Origin: Kluyvera sichuanensis
GTDB lineage: Bacteria; Pseudomonadota; Gammaproteobacteria; Enterobacterales; Enterobacteriaceae
Assembly: GCF_014218705.1 (NCBI RefSeq)
Contig: NZ_JABBJF010000010.1
Span: forward strand, 80,980 to 144,979
Direction: 5' to 3'
Length of the DNA stretch: 64,000 nucleotides
Shown here: in pieces, positions 37,833 through 46,851 of the stretch
How the letters are laid out: the number at the start of each line of letters is the position of its first letter
How positions within the stretch are numbered: the stretch's first letter is position 1
The notes under the pieces: model-generated
Seen by the model: the letters and a program-made list of their open reading frames with translations, nothing else
What the model was told of the DNA's origin: nothing
Databases searched by the model: none
Made by a program: the position numbers and the translations under genes

Positions 37833-38606
37833 TTACTGTTCGTGGCGTTTGAAGACCAGTTCTTCAGCGCTCGAGCTTTCCGCATCAAAGAAATACCCTT
37901 CGCTATCAAACCCGGTCAACTGCTCCGGCTTGCTCAGGCGATTTTCAATGATGTACCGGCTCATCAGGCCGCGCGCCTTTTTGGCGTAGAAGCTGATCAC
38001 CTTAAACTTGCCGTTCTTCTCGTCGAGGAACACCGGCTTGATGATGCGGCCTTCAAGCGCCTTCGGTTTCACCGAGCGGAAATACTCGTCCGAGGCCAGG
38101 TTAATCACCACATCGTCCCCCTGTGCTTCTAGCGCCGCGTTTAGCGTTTTGGTTATCTCATCGCCCCAGAACTGGTAGAGATCTTTCCCGCGCGGGTTCT
38201 CAAAACGAATGCCCATTTCCAGACGATAAGGCTGCATCAGATCCAGCGGGCGCAGCACGCCGTACAGGCCTGAGAGCATCCGCAGATGCTGCTGGGCGAA
38301 ATCGAAGTCCGCCTCGCTGAAGGTCTCCGCCTGCAGCCCGGTATAGACATCGCCTTTAAACGCCAGAATCGCCTGACGTGCGTTATCGGGCGTGAAGTCC
38401 GGGTGCCAGTCGTGGAAGCGGGTGGCGTTGAGGTCGGCCAGCTTGTCGCTAATGCCCATCAGCGCTTTTATCTGCGGTGCGGAGAGCTTGCGCGCCTCGC
38501 GGATCAGCTGCTGGGAGTGCTCTAGCAGCGCGGGCTGGGTAAAGCGCGTGGTGGCGAGCTCGCTTTGGTAATCGAGCGTTTTGGCCGGGGAGATCAGAAT
38601 CAGCAT
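37833..38606 (-). CDS. yaaA: Peroxide stress resistance protein YaaA
   Basis: A 257-residue DUF328 protein starting [17 protein letters not shown], the family signature. In E. coli YaaA is induced by OxyR and lowers free intracellular iron and oxidative DNA damage. Other conserved parts are [14 protein letters not shown] near residue 50 and [20 protein letters not shown] near residue 205. It follows yaaJ after 66 bases, on the same strand. Confidence 0.96.
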   Translation of the reverse strand: MLILISPAKTLDYQSELATTRFTQPALLEHSQQLIREARKLSAPQIKALMGISDKLADLNATRFHDWHPDFTPDNARQAILAFKGDVYTGLQAETFSEADFDFAQQHLRMLSGLYGVLRPLDLMQPYRLEMGIRFENPRGKDLYQFWGDEITKTLNAALEAQGDDVVINLASDEYFRSVKPKALEGRIIKPVFLDEKNGKFKVISFYAKKARGLMSRYIIENRLSKPEQLTGFDSEGYFFDAESSSAEELVFKRHEQ

Positions 38607-38672
38607 ATCCAGTCCTTGCAGAAAATTTCACGCAACTTTAACAAAAAAACGGCGCAAAGTGATCGATTGCTG

Positions 38673-40103
38673 TTATTGGCGCGGCGGTTGATCCCAACTC
38701 TCCGGTGCCAGTTGCTGGGCGATTTCCGGATAATAATCAGGGTCAAACACTGGCGTTACGCCGAGCTTACGCTGGCGCAGATAGTCCAGCGCGATAATGC
38801 GCACCACCGGCGAGAGCAGCAGAATGGCCGTCAGGTTGGTGATGGCCATCAGCGCCATAATCACATCTGCCATTTGCCAGACCACCGGCAGACTCAACAG
38901 ACTCCCCAGGACCACCATCGACAGCGTCGCGATGCGCAGCAGCCAGATTGCCCACGGCTTATCCCAACGTAAAAAGATCAGGTTATTCTCAGCGTAGATA
39001 TAGTTCGCCACAACGGAGGTGAAGGCGAACAGTATCATTACGATGGCGACAAAGCTGGCGCCCCATTCCCCGACCAATACGCTCATAGCGTGCTGGATGA
39101 GCTGAATGCCATCATAGCTGGTGGTTTTTGTGCCGTGGCCGGCCAGCAGAACCACCATCGCACTGGCGCTACAGATAACGACGGTATCAATCAGCACGCC
39201 AATCATCTGCACAATCCCTTGTGCCGCCGGATGCGGAGGGAACGATGCGGCAGCAGCGGCGGCATTTGGCGTTGAGCCCATACCGGCTTCGTTGGAGAAC
39301 ATGCTGCGTTGAAAACCGCTGGTGATCGCCTGGCTCACGGTATAGCCCGCCGCCCCGGCTGCCGCTTCCTGCCAGCCAAAGGCGCTGCGGATAATCAGAT
39401 TGACGATGGAAGGGAGTTCGACAATGTGCCACAGCGTAATCAGTAAACATGCCACTACCCACAGCAGCGCCATGCATGGTACCAGCCACTGGCTAAGCCG
39501 TGCGGCCCCTTTCAGCCCGCGCATAATGACCAGCAGAGCGACGAACGCCATAACTACGCCAGTTACCTCACCAGGGACGTTAAAGGCATATTTCAGCGCG
39601 TGCGCCGTGGAGTTGGCCTGCACGGTATTAAAGATTAACCCGTAGGCCACGAGCAGGAACAGTGAGAAGAGCACACCCATCCAGCGCATTCCCAGTCCGC
39701 GAGACATATACCACGCCGGGCCGCCGCGAAACTGTCCTTTGGCGTCGCGCTCTTTGTAGAGCTGGGCAAGCGAGCACTCTGCGAAGCTGCTGGCCATGCC
39801 GATGATCGCCGCGACCCACATCCAGAACACGGCGCCAGGGCCACCGATGGTAATAGCCAGCGCTACCCCGGCTAGATTGCCGCTGCCAACGCGCGCGGCG
39901 AGACTGATACACAGAACCTGAAATGAGGTCAGCCCACCTTCACGTGGTGCCAGGCTTCTTTTCAGACTTTTGCTAAACTGACGAATGTAGCGAAACTGGA
40001 TGTAGCCGGTTCTCCAGGTGAACCAGATGCCGCACCCGAGGAGCAGGTAAATCATTACCGAACCCCACAGTATCTCGCTGATAAAAGACAGGAAATCAGG
40101 CAT
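38673..40103 (-). CDS. yaaJ: Sodium:alanine symporter family protein YaaJ
   Basis: A 476-residue membrane protein of the AGCS (alanine or glycine:cation symporter) family with about ten or eleven hydrophobic helices. Family stretches include VGSGNLAGVALAITIGGPGA near residue 72 and FSNEAGMGSTPNAAAAA near residue 270. It should import a small neutral amino acid with Na+ across the inner membrane; the substrate in this gene is not defined by sequence. It is divergent from talB. Confidence 0.94.
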   Translation of the reverse strand: MPDFLSFISEILWGSVMIYLLLGCGIWFTWRTGYIQFRYIRQFSKSLKRSLAPREGGLTSFQVLCISLAARVGSGNLAGVALAITIGGPGAVFWMWVAAIIGMASSFAECSLAQLYKERDAKGQFRGGPAWYMSRGLGMRWMGVLFSLFLLVAYGLIFNTVQANSTAHALKYAFNVPGEVTGVVMAFVALLVIMRGLKGAARLSQWLVPCMALLWVVACLLITLWHIVELPSIVNLIIRSAFGWQEAAAGAAGYTVSQAITSGFQRSMFSNEAGMGSTPNAAAAAASFPPHPAAQGIVQMIGVLIDTVVICSASAMVVLLAGHGTKTTSYDGIQLIQHAMSVLVGEWGASFVAIVMILFAFTSVVANYIYAENNLIFLRWDKPWAIWLLRIATLSMVVLGSLLSLPVVWQMADVIMALMAITNLTAILLLSPVVRIIALDYLRQRKLGVTPVFDPDYYPEIAQQLAPESWDQPPRQ

Positions 40104-40355
40104 TAAACGTCCTCTTGTCTATGCCGAAACTGGTGGCTGCTTCCGGGAAGGTCACGTTCCTTCGCACGATTCGATTCAGCCAATATAAGCGTTACCACAA
40201 TAAGGGCAGAGAATCTCACCCCTCAAAGTTTGATGCTTCAGTTTATCATACTCTGCGGTCTGGCGATGTCGGCGGTTGCGCTGAGGAAGGGGCGTGATAT
40301 TATCGGGGCAGACCGGTTACATCCCCCTAACAGCTGTTTAAAGAGAAACACTATC

Positions 40356-41309
40356 ATGACGGATAAATTGACATCTCTGCGTCAGTACACAACCGTAGTG
40401 GCTGACACCGGAGACATCGCAGCAATGAAGCTGTATCAGCCTCAGGATGCGACAACCAACCCTTCCCTGATTCTGGGCGCCGCGCAGATCCCTGAATATC
40501 GCAAACTGATTGATAATGCGATTGAGTGGGCGCGTAGCCAGAGCAGCGACCGTGCTCAGCAGGTTGTGGATGCTACTGACAAACTGGCCGTCAATATCGG
40601 CCTGGAAATTCTGAAGCTGGTCCCTGGCCGTATCTCTACCGAAGTCGATGCGCGTCTGTCCTACGACACCAATGCGTCTATCGCTAAAGCGAAACGTCTG
40701 ATCAAAATGTACAACGATGCTGGCATCAGCAACGATCGTATCCTGATCAAACTGGCTTCTACCTGGCAGGGTATCCGCGCAGCGGAGCAGCTGGAAAAAG
40801 AAGGCATCAACTGTAACCTGACGCTGCTGTTCTCCTTCGCTCAGGCGCGTGCTTGTGCTGAAGCTGGCGTGTTCCTGATCTCCCCGTTCGTGGGCCGTAT
40901 TCTGGATTGGTACAAAGCCAATACCGATAAGAAAGAGTACGCACCAGCGGAAGATCCAGGCGTGGTTTCTGTTAGCGAAATCTACCAGTACTACAAACAG
41001 CACGGTTACGAAACCGTCGTTATGGGCGCAAGCTTCCGTAACATCGGTGAAATCCTGGAACTGGCTGGCTGTGACCGCCTGACCATCGCCCCTGCGCTGC
41101 TCAAAGAGTTGGCAGAAAGCGAAGGCGCTCTGGAACGTAAACTGACCTATACCGGCGAAGTGAAAGCGCGTCCAGACCGCATCACCGAGTCCGAGTTCCT
41201 GTGGCAGCACAACCAGGATCCAATGGCAGTTGATAAACTGGCGGAAGGTATCCGTAAGTTTGCCATCGACCAGGAAAAACTGGAAAAAATGATCGGCGAC
41301 CTGCTGTAA
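40356..41309 (+). CDS. talB: Transaldolase B
   Basis: TalB moves a dihydroxyacetone unit between sugar phosphates in the non-oxidative pentose phosphate pathway. From the ATG at 40356 it has 317 residues, as in E. coli; the open frame extends 42 codons upstream without family support. The N-terminal [20 protein letters not shown] and the Schiff-base lysine in [16 protein letters not shown] (near residue 132) are present. A terminator hairpin follows. Confidence 0.98.
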   Translation: MTDKLTSLRQYTTVVADTGDIAAMKLYQPQDATTNPSLILGAAQIPEYRKLIDNAIEWARSQSSDRAQQVVDATDKLAVNIGLEILKLVPGRISTEVDARLSYDTNASIAKAKRLIKMYNDAGISNDRILIKLASTWQGIRAAEQLEKEGINCNLTLLFSFAQARACAEAGVFLISPFVGRILDWYKANTDKKEYAPAEDPGVVSVSEIYQYYKQHGYETVVMGASFRNIGEILELAGCDRLTIAPALLKELAESEGALERKLTYTGEVKARPDRITESEFLWQHNQDPMAVDKLAEGIRKFAIDQEKLEKMIGDLL

Positions 41310-41331
41310 TTCAGCTTGGTTGCATGACAAC

Positions 41332-41367
41332 AGCCCGCTTCTCTAAAGAGAGCGGGCTATTTTTTTA
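41332..41367 (+). terminator. Rho-independent terminator after talB
   Basis: AGCCCGCT with CTCT pairs with AGAG and AGCGGGCT (one bulged T), followed by a T run. It also abuts the stop codon of the convergent rpn-type gene, which it could end as well. Confidence 0.85.
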
Positions 41368-42306
41368 TTAATGCTGGAGGGAGGGAAGTTCTTCTGCGCT
41401 CACGCCGGTCATTTCGATGATATCGGCCGCCGGGATTCCTTTTTCGAGCATTGCCCGCGCAATTTTACGCGATGTTTCGCGTTCCCCGGTTTGGATACCC
41501 TGCTGTAGACCTTGTTGCATACCTTGTTGTATTCCTTCGATGCGTCCTTCCTGCTTTAGCTGTTCTGCTAACGTCATGAGTTCGTCTCCATACTGTGGTG
41601 CGCGCTGCGCCATTTCGTACAGCAATGTGCGGGCATCCTGTGCTTCTCCCGCCTGAAGCATGTAGTTTACCAGCGCAATGACCTGTTGTCCGCTGATGTG
41701 GTTTCGAGTTAATAACCCAGCGAGTTTGTCGAGAAACCGCGTGAGATCGCGTTGGCGGATATGCTTCTGAATCAGCGTTAGCGCAGCCATGCTACGGTGG
41801 CGCATAATTTCATCATCGGGGATAACCGTGATGTCGACCAACGGAAAATCCTGGCTATAAATACGCGTCGCCAGCACCGGATCGGTAAAGTTATCCAACC
41901 AGTTCATGGAGTAGGGATAGGGGCTTTCTCGTCCATGGTAAAACAGAATGGGAATCACCAGCGGTAGCGTTTTATGGCCTGCTTCCAGATGGCGCTGCAT
42001 GGCGGCAATGGCGTAGCGCATCAGGCGAAAAGCCATATGTTTATCCGGCGAGCTTTGATGTTCTATTAGTACATGGATATAGCCGTCACCGCAGGCGGTT
42101 TTTAGCGAGTAGAGCATATCGCTGTAGTAGGGGTGTAAATCCTCTTCGATAAAGCTGCCGGACTCGAGCTTCAGCGTTTGCAAATCGCAGAGCCGCAGCA
42201 GCGCGGGAGGAAGGTGAATGGCAATAAAATCCCGTGCGGTTTCCATGGTGGAAAGAAACGTTTTAAACACGAGATCGTGCGGCGTAGGTGTCCTGTTTTT
42301 TCGCAT
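41368..42306 (-). CDS. Rpn-family recombination-promoting nuclease
   Basis: The 312-residue protein starts MRKNRTPTPHDLVFK, the hallmark of the Rpn (YhgA-like, transposase_31) family. The PD-(D/E)XK nuclease core is seen as an Asp in YYSDMLYSLK near residue 60 and E-x-Q in VLIEHQSSP near residue 80. Rpn proteins are Ca2+-stimulated DNA endonucleases that raise recA-independent recombination; they are not true transposases. Near the C-terminus IQQG-MQQG-LQQG-IQTG is a tandem four-residue repeat (DNA about 41483-41550). A TTG at 42312, closer to the GGAGGG ribosome-binding site (42318-42323), is an alternative start. No such gene lies between talB and mog in E. coli K-12. Confidence 0.88.
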   Translation of the reverse strand: MRKNRTPTPHDLVFKTFLSTMETARDFIAIHLPPALLRLCDLQTLKLESGSFIEEDLHPYYSDMLYSLKTACGDGYIHVLIEHQSSPDKHMAFRLMRYAIAAMQRHLEAGHKTLPLVIPILFYHGRESPYPYSMNWLDNFTDPVLATRIYSQDFPLVDITVIPDDEIMRHRSMAALTLIQKHIRQRDLTRFLDKLAGLLTRNHISGQQVIALVNYMLQAGEAQDARTLLYEMAQRAPQYGDELMTLAEQLKQEGRIEGIQQGMQQGLQQGIQTGERETSRKIARAMLEKGIPAADIIEMTGVSAEELPSLQH

Positions 42307-42503
42307 ATCCAACCAACCCTCCGTGGAAACATTTGGCCGGAGTCTGCCACCCTCACTCTTGATACGATAGCTAATCGTTATTTGGCGTTTTCATTTTGCG
42401 GCGCGCCTCGGGAAACCCGGTGGATAACCCGTTCGGGGTCTTAGTATTGCCGCCCATTCGCGTGTATTATTCTGCTTAACGCTACGGTTTTAACGGAATA
42501 ATC

Positions 42504-43091
42504 ATGAACACTTTACGCATTGGCTTAGTTTCTATCTCTGATCGCGCCTCCAGCGGCGTTTATCAGGACAAAGGCATTCCGGCACTGGAAGAGTGGCTGG
42601 CATCGGCACTGACAACCCCTTTTAAGGTGGAAACTCGTCTGATTCCTGATGAACAAACCATTATTGAGCAAACGCTGTGTGAGCTGGTGGATGAGATGAG
42701 CTGCCACCTGGTGCTGACCACCGGCGGCACCGGCCCAGCCCGGCGTGATGTGACTCCGGATGCGACGCTGGCGATTGCCGACCGCGTGATGCCGGGCTTT
42801 GGCGAACAGATGCGTCAGGTGAGCCTGCACTTTGTCCCAACGGCCATTCTTTCCCGTCAGGTGGGCGTTATCCGTAAGCAGGCGCTGATCCTCAACCTGC
42901 CGGGCCAGCCGAAAGCCATTCAGGAGACGCTGGAAGGGGTGAAAGACGCGGACGGTAAGGTGCTGGTGAACGGTATCTTTGCAAGTGTACCGTATTGTGT
43001 ACAGTTGCTGGAGGGGCCTTATATTGAGACGAACAGCGATGTGGTAGCAGCATTCCGCCCTAAGAGCGCTCGCCGCGAGACTTTATCCTGA
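42504..43091 (+). CDS. mog: Molybdopterin adenylyltransferase
   Basis: Mog adenylylates molybdopterin before molybdenum insertion. The 195-residue protein starts MNTLRIGLVSISDRASSGVY and carries the MoCF motif TTGGTGPARRDVTPDAT near residue 73. Length equals the E. coli protein. It is divergent from the rpn-type gene, and in E. coli it stands next to satP; here an MFS gene intervenes. Confidence 0.97.
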   Translation: MNTLRIGLVSISDRASSGVYQDKGIPALEEWLASALTTPFKVETRLIPDEQTIIEQTLCELVDEMSCHLVLTTGGTGPARRDVTPDATLAIADRVMPGFGEQMRQVSLHFVPTAILSRQVGVIRKQALILNLPGQPKAIQETLEGVKDADGKVLVNGIFASVPYCVQLLEGPYIETNSDVVAAFRPKSARRETLS

Positions 43092-43216
43092 ATGTGATGC
43101 TTTTCTGACATAACCTATCATTCCTCTGGAGTGCGATAGGGTTTACGGTATAGTCATTTTTGCTTTACACAAATCGTAAACTTATATCAACAGCTCGACT
43201 TTGCGAATGGTTTGTT

Positions 43217-44512
43217 ATGTCACATTACACCCGACCTCTGAATCGACAAGATTATAAAACTCTGACGCTGGCGGCATTAGGCGGCGCGCTGGAGTTTTAT
43301 GACTTCATAATTTTCGTCTTCTTCGCCGCTGTCGTCGGAGAACTCTTCTTCCCGGCTGATATCCCCGAGTGGTTGCGTCAGGTGCAGACCTTTGGCATCT
43401 TTGCCGCGGGCTACCTTGCCCGTCCGCTGGGCGGCATCATCATGGCGCATTTCGGCGATCTGGTCGGGCGCAAAAAGATGTTCACCCTTAGCATTCTGCT
43501 GATGGCGGTGCCGACGCTGGCGATTGGCCTGCTGCCGACCTTTGCCACCGCAGGTCTGGTTGCGCCGCTGTTGTTGCTGTTGATGCGTATTCTGCAGGGG
43601 GCGGCCATCGGCGGGGAAGTGCCGGGGGCCTGGGTGTTTGTGGCTGAGCATGTGCCCGCGCGCCGTATCGGCATTGCCTGCGGTACGCTGACGGCTGGGC
43701 TGACGGTGGGGATCCTGCTGGGCTCGGTGGTGGCAACGCTGATTAATACCCAACTCTCCGCGCAGGCGATTCATGACGGCGGCTGGCGTATTCCGTTCCT
43801 GCTGGGCGGTATCTTCGGCCTGGTGGCGATGTATCTGCGCCGCTGGCTGCAGGAAACGCCTATCTTCCTGGAAATGCAGCAGCGCAAAGCGCTGGCGCAG
43901 GAGTTACCGATTAAATCCGTTGTCCTCAAACACAAGCAGGCGGTAGTGGTCTCAATGCTGCTGACCTGGCTGCTGTCTGCGGGCATTGTGGTGGTTATCC
44001 TGATGTCGCCGGTCTGGCTGCAAAAGCAGTACGGCTTTGCCCCCGCGCTGACCTTACAGGCCAATAGCGTGGCAACGGTGATGCTCTGCGTCGGTTGCCT
44101 GCTGGCAGGGTTGATTGTCGATCGCGTTGGCGCCAGCAAAACCTTTATGGTTGGCAGCGTCCTGCTCGCCTGCTCAAGCTGGTTCTTTTACCATCTCGCA
44201 GAAACGCATCCTGAACAGCTATTCTTGCTCTACGGGTTAGTGGGGCTGTGCGTTGGCGTGGTGGGTGCAGTACCGTACGTCATGGTGCGCGCCTTCCCGG
44301 CGGAAGTGCGTTTTACCGGGATTTCCTTCTCTTACAACGTCTCTTACGCCATCTTCGGTGGCCTGACGCCAATTGCTGTCACCATGCTGATGGGCGTTTC
44401 GCCGATGGCGCCAGCCTGGTACGTCCTGGCGCTGTCGTTGATTGGCCTTGGGCTTGGCATCTGGCTGCGTAAAGAGATACCCGCAGCCAACCGTAGCCCG
44501 GCCGAGGCGTAA
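43217..44512 (+). CDS. MFS transporter, metabolite:H+ symporter type
   Basis: From the ATG at 43217 the protein has 431 residues and starts MSHYTRPLNRQDYKTL. About twelve hydrophobic helices are seen. GALEFYDFIIFVFFAAVVG in the first helix, with an Asp in the helix, and the loop motif FGDLVGRKKMF match the metabolite:H+ symporter (MHS) branch that includes ShiA, ProP and KgtP; the substrate is likely an organic acid or zwitterion but cannot be named. The gene is absent from this spot in E. coli K-12. The last five codons and the stop are formed by a REP element (44493-44527), so the residues SPAEA are REP-derived. Confidence 0.88.
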   Translation: MSHYTRPLNRQDYKTLTLAALGGALEFYDFIIFVFFAAVVGELFFPADIPEWLRQVQTFGIFAAGYLARPLGGIIMAHFGDLVGRKKMFTLSILLMAVPTLAIGLLPTFATAGLVAPLLLLLMRILQGAAIGGEVPGAWVFVAEHVPARRIGIACGTLTAGLTVGILLGSVVATLINTQLSAQAIHDGGWRIPFLLGGIFGLVAMYLRRWLQETPIFLEMQQRKALAQELPIKSVVLKHKQAVVVSMLLTWLLSAGIVVVILMSPVWLQKQYGFAPALTLQANSVATVMLCVGCLLAGLIVDRVGASKTFMVGSVLLACSSWFFYHLAETHPEQLFLLYGLVGLCVGVVGAVPYVMVRAFPAEVRFTGISFSYNVSYAIFGGLTPIAVTMLMGVSPMAPAWYVLALSLIGLGLGIWLRKEIPAANRSPAEA

Positions 44513-44527
44513 TCCGACGCCGGGGAA
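44493..44527. repeat. GTAG-type REP element overlapping the MFS gene end
   Basis: GTAGCCCGGCCGAGGCG then TAATCCGACGCCGGGGAA. The palindromic arms CCCGGC and GCCGGGG flank a variable centre. It contains the stop codon of the MFS gene and lies between convergent genes. Confidence 0.85.
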
Positions 44528-44577
44528 TCACGCAGATGGCGAGGAATCAATAATCCCAGGAACGGTAGTTTGCAGGC

Positions 44578-44607
44578 AAAAAAAACGCCGGACAGGCCGG
44601 CGTTTTT
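44578..44607. terminator. Bidirectional terminator between the MFS gene and satP
   Basis: AACGCCGG pairs with CCGGCGTT around ACAGG, with a run of A before and T after. It can end both the MFS and the satP transcripts. Confidence 0.88.
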
Positions 44608-44623
44608 CAACATGAGGCGAGGA

Positions 44624-45190
44624 TTAGTGCTTTTCACCAATTGGCAGTACGGTGCAACCGAACTGCTCGTTCAGCACTTCACCCATTGCCAGATAAATAG
44701 CGCTCGCGCCACAGATCAGACCAACCCAGCCCGCGACGTGGATAATCGCTTCGTTGCCGTTGATGTTGCCAATCGCCAGCAGTGCGAACAGCACGGTCAG
44801 GCTCAGGAACACGAACTGCAGCATACGTGCAGCTTTCAGCGTACCGAAGAACATGAACAGCGTGAACACACCCCACACACCCAGGTAGGCGCCGAGGAAC
44901 CGTGCATTAGGTGCCTCGGTCAGACCCATCTTCGGCATCAGCAGAATAGCGACCAGCGTCAGCCAGAAAGAACCATAAGAAGTGAATGCAGTCAGGCCGA
45001 AAGTATTCCCTTTTTTGTATTCAAGCAGGCCCGCGAAAATCTGCGCGATACCACCGTAAAAAATACCCATTGCGAGAATAATACCGTCTAAAGCAAAGAA
45101 ACCCGCATTATGCAGGTTCAGCAGAATGGTGGTCATACCGAAGCCCATCAGGCCCAGCGGTGCGGGGTTAGCCAACTTAGTATTTTCCAT
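44624..45190 (-). CDS. satP: Succinate-acetate/proton symporter SatP
   Basis: A 188-residue membrane protein with six hydrophobic helices and the AceTr family signature [18 protein letters not shown] at residues 8-25. It takes up acetate and succinate with protons. Length equals E. coli SatP (YaaH). It converges on the MFS gene through the shared terminator. Confidence 0.96.
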   Translation of the reverse strand: MENTKLANPAPLGLMGFGMTTILLNLHNAGFFALDGIILAMGIFYGGIAQIFAGLLEYKKGNTFGLTAFTSYGSFWLTLVAILLMPKMGLTEAPNARFLGAYLGVWGVFTLFMFFGTLKAARMLQFVFLSLTVLFALLAIGNINGNEAIIHVAGWVGLICGASAIYLAMGEVLNEQFGCTVLPIGEKH

Positions 45191-45324
45191 AATCCCTCAA
45201 AGTCATCATTGAATGTTAAAGTTATCTCCCCAAATTCGGGGGCGCGGCATCATAATCATGGGCAAACCCGCTGTCTATGATCTGAACGAGGGGAAAATGA
45301 AATATTTACTCTCCAGGAGGGCTG

Positions 45325-46050
45325 CTAATCGGCGTGTTGCAGCGCGGATCTTGCAATAATTCGACGCAAGCAGGCAATGCGCAGCACTGCCGGAATCGTC
45401 ACGCGATAGGCACTACCGCTAACGGCCTTCACCCCGTTTACTGCGGCACCCACCGGGCCGCCAAGCCCCGCACCGCGCACCATGCCGTGGCCAATGATGC
45501 TAACGGCAGCATGTTTGTGCAGGATATGGCTTAGCTGAAAACCAAGCAGATGTTCAATGCCGTGATCCAGTCGATGGTGATCAATTAAGTGCGGCAGCAT
45601 GGTTTCCAACTCCATCACTTTCAGCTCCACAAAAGTACGAAAACGAACTTTTTGTTCATCGGTCATACGCTTCCAGGCACTACGAACAAAATGCTCCAGC
45701 AGCAATTTCTCGATGGCTGGCGTTGGCATCGCCTTGTCGGTCTTAAGGCCCAGGCGCTTTGCCACATCGCGCAGAATTTCGCGATACAGTTTGCCGTGAC
45801 CGCGAATCTGATTGGCAATGCTGTCGCCGCCAAAGTGCTGGAACTCGCCGGCAATCAGCTGCCAGTTACGGCGGTGCTGCTCCGGGTGTCCATCCATCGA
45901 CATGTAGAGCTCGTTATGCAACAGAGTGCTGGAAAGACGGCGCTTACCCTTTTCGTTATGCGTCAGCAGTTGTGCAATTTTGGCCAGCTGTTCTTCGCTA
46001 CAGTGCTGAAAGAAAACGAGGTCTTCATCATTCAGATAGGTAACTTTCAT
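45325..46050 (-). CDS. yaaW: UPF0174 protein YaaW
   Basis: A 241-residue protein of the YaaW/UPF0174 family (237 residues in E. coli). It is hydrophilic and helix-rich at the N-terminus (YLNDEDLVFFQHCSEEQL), with a Gly- and Ala-rich part near residues 185-215 (IIGHGMVRGAGLGGPVGAA) that may contact a membrane. The function is not known. yaaI lies 27 bases upstream on the same strand. Confidence 0.9.
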   Translation of the reverse strand: MKVTYLNDEDLVFFQHCSEEQLAKIAQLLTHNEKGKRRLSSTLLHNELYMSMDGHPEQHRRNWQLIAGEFQHFGGDSIANQIRGHGKLYREILRDVAKRLGLKTDKAMPTPAIEKLLLEHFVRSAWKRMTDEQKVRFRTFVELKVMELETMLPHLIDHHRLDHGIEHLLGFQLSHILHKHAAVSIIGHGMVRGAGLGGPVGAAVNGVKAVSGSAYRVTIPAVLRIACLRRIIARSALQHAD

Positions 46051-46077
46051 TCGGGATATCGCTTCTCAAAGATTCGT

Positions 46078-46482
46078 TTAGTCGTCGCCGATGATTTTTA
46101 AAGAGGCCATATCGGAAGAGTTCACGGTATGCCCGGAGAAGGTGATTTTGGAGACGCAGCGTTTGTTATCGTTATCGCTGTTGATATTGATCCAATCGGT
46201 GGTTACGCCCTCTTTCAGCGACGATGGCACGTTCAGGCTCTGGCTGCTGCTGCGCGCGGCTTTGAAATAGACGGAGGCGCCGCTAAGTTCAGCGTCACCG
46301 CGATCGACGGTCAGTTGGATACGTTTGACGACGCGACAAACCGGCAGCTTCAGCGTCAGATCGCTGGTTTCATTACGAGGTAAAGCAATAACGCCCAGGG
46401 TTTTATGATCGTTTGCGTAGGCGGAGGAGGCCAGCATCAGGCCGAAAGCCAGGCTTGCAGAGACGTTTAATACTGTTTTCAT
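46078..46482 (-). CDS. yaaI: Periplasmic protein YaaI
   Basis: A 134-residue protein, as in E. coli, with a signal peptide ending near AYAN (about residues 21-24). The mature part is a small domain with two cysteines ([10 protein letters not shown] and [10 protein letters not shown]) that may form a disulfide. DUF2541 family; function unknown. It is divergent from dnaK. Confidence 0.92.
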   Translation of the reverse strand: MKTVLNVSASLAFGLMLASSAYANDHKTLGVIALPRNETSDLTLKLPVCRVVKRIQLTVDRGDAELSGASVYFKAARSSSQSLNVPSSLKEGVTTDWININSDNDNKRCVSKITFSGHTVNSSDMASLKIIGDD

Positions 46483-46851
46483 TTTATTCCTTACCGGAGA
46501 GACCCTTTAACAACATCAAATACAGGGGCGGATTTTATCCCTCTCCGATATGGCTTTCAGCGTTCAATCATTTCAACTTATGACAGTAATTAACTGAATA
46601 TATTGGTGTTTTAATATGTTTGATGTGAATGAATGTTGCCGGATTAGCCTTGCTGTTATCGCAATAAAACCGCACTGAATGAAAAAATTTTACGGCTGCC
46701 CCTTGATGGATGACGTTGCGACCCCATCTTGTAGTCAACCGCAGTGAGTGAGTCTGAAAAAAAACGATTCAGGGCAGTTGAAACCGCAGGTTTCGCCCTT
46801 ATTACAGATTCACAACCACATGTTGACTGAATTTTTAGTGGAGACGTTTAG
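46483..46851 (+). promoter_or_regulatory. yaaI-dnaK intergenic region with sigma32 promoter
   Basis: The heat-shock promoter of dnaK reads CCCCTTGA at 46699-46706 (-35) and CCCCATCT at 46722-46729 (-10) with 15 bases between, a close match to sigma32 sites and to E. coli dnaK P1. A long leader of about 115 bases follows to the dnaK ATG. The rest of the 369-base gap holds no gene that I can see. Confidence 0.85.

Noticed and set aside
40338..41330. 330-codon open frame opposite talB
   Set aside because: Exact antisense of talB; composition and lack of motifs fit a shadow.
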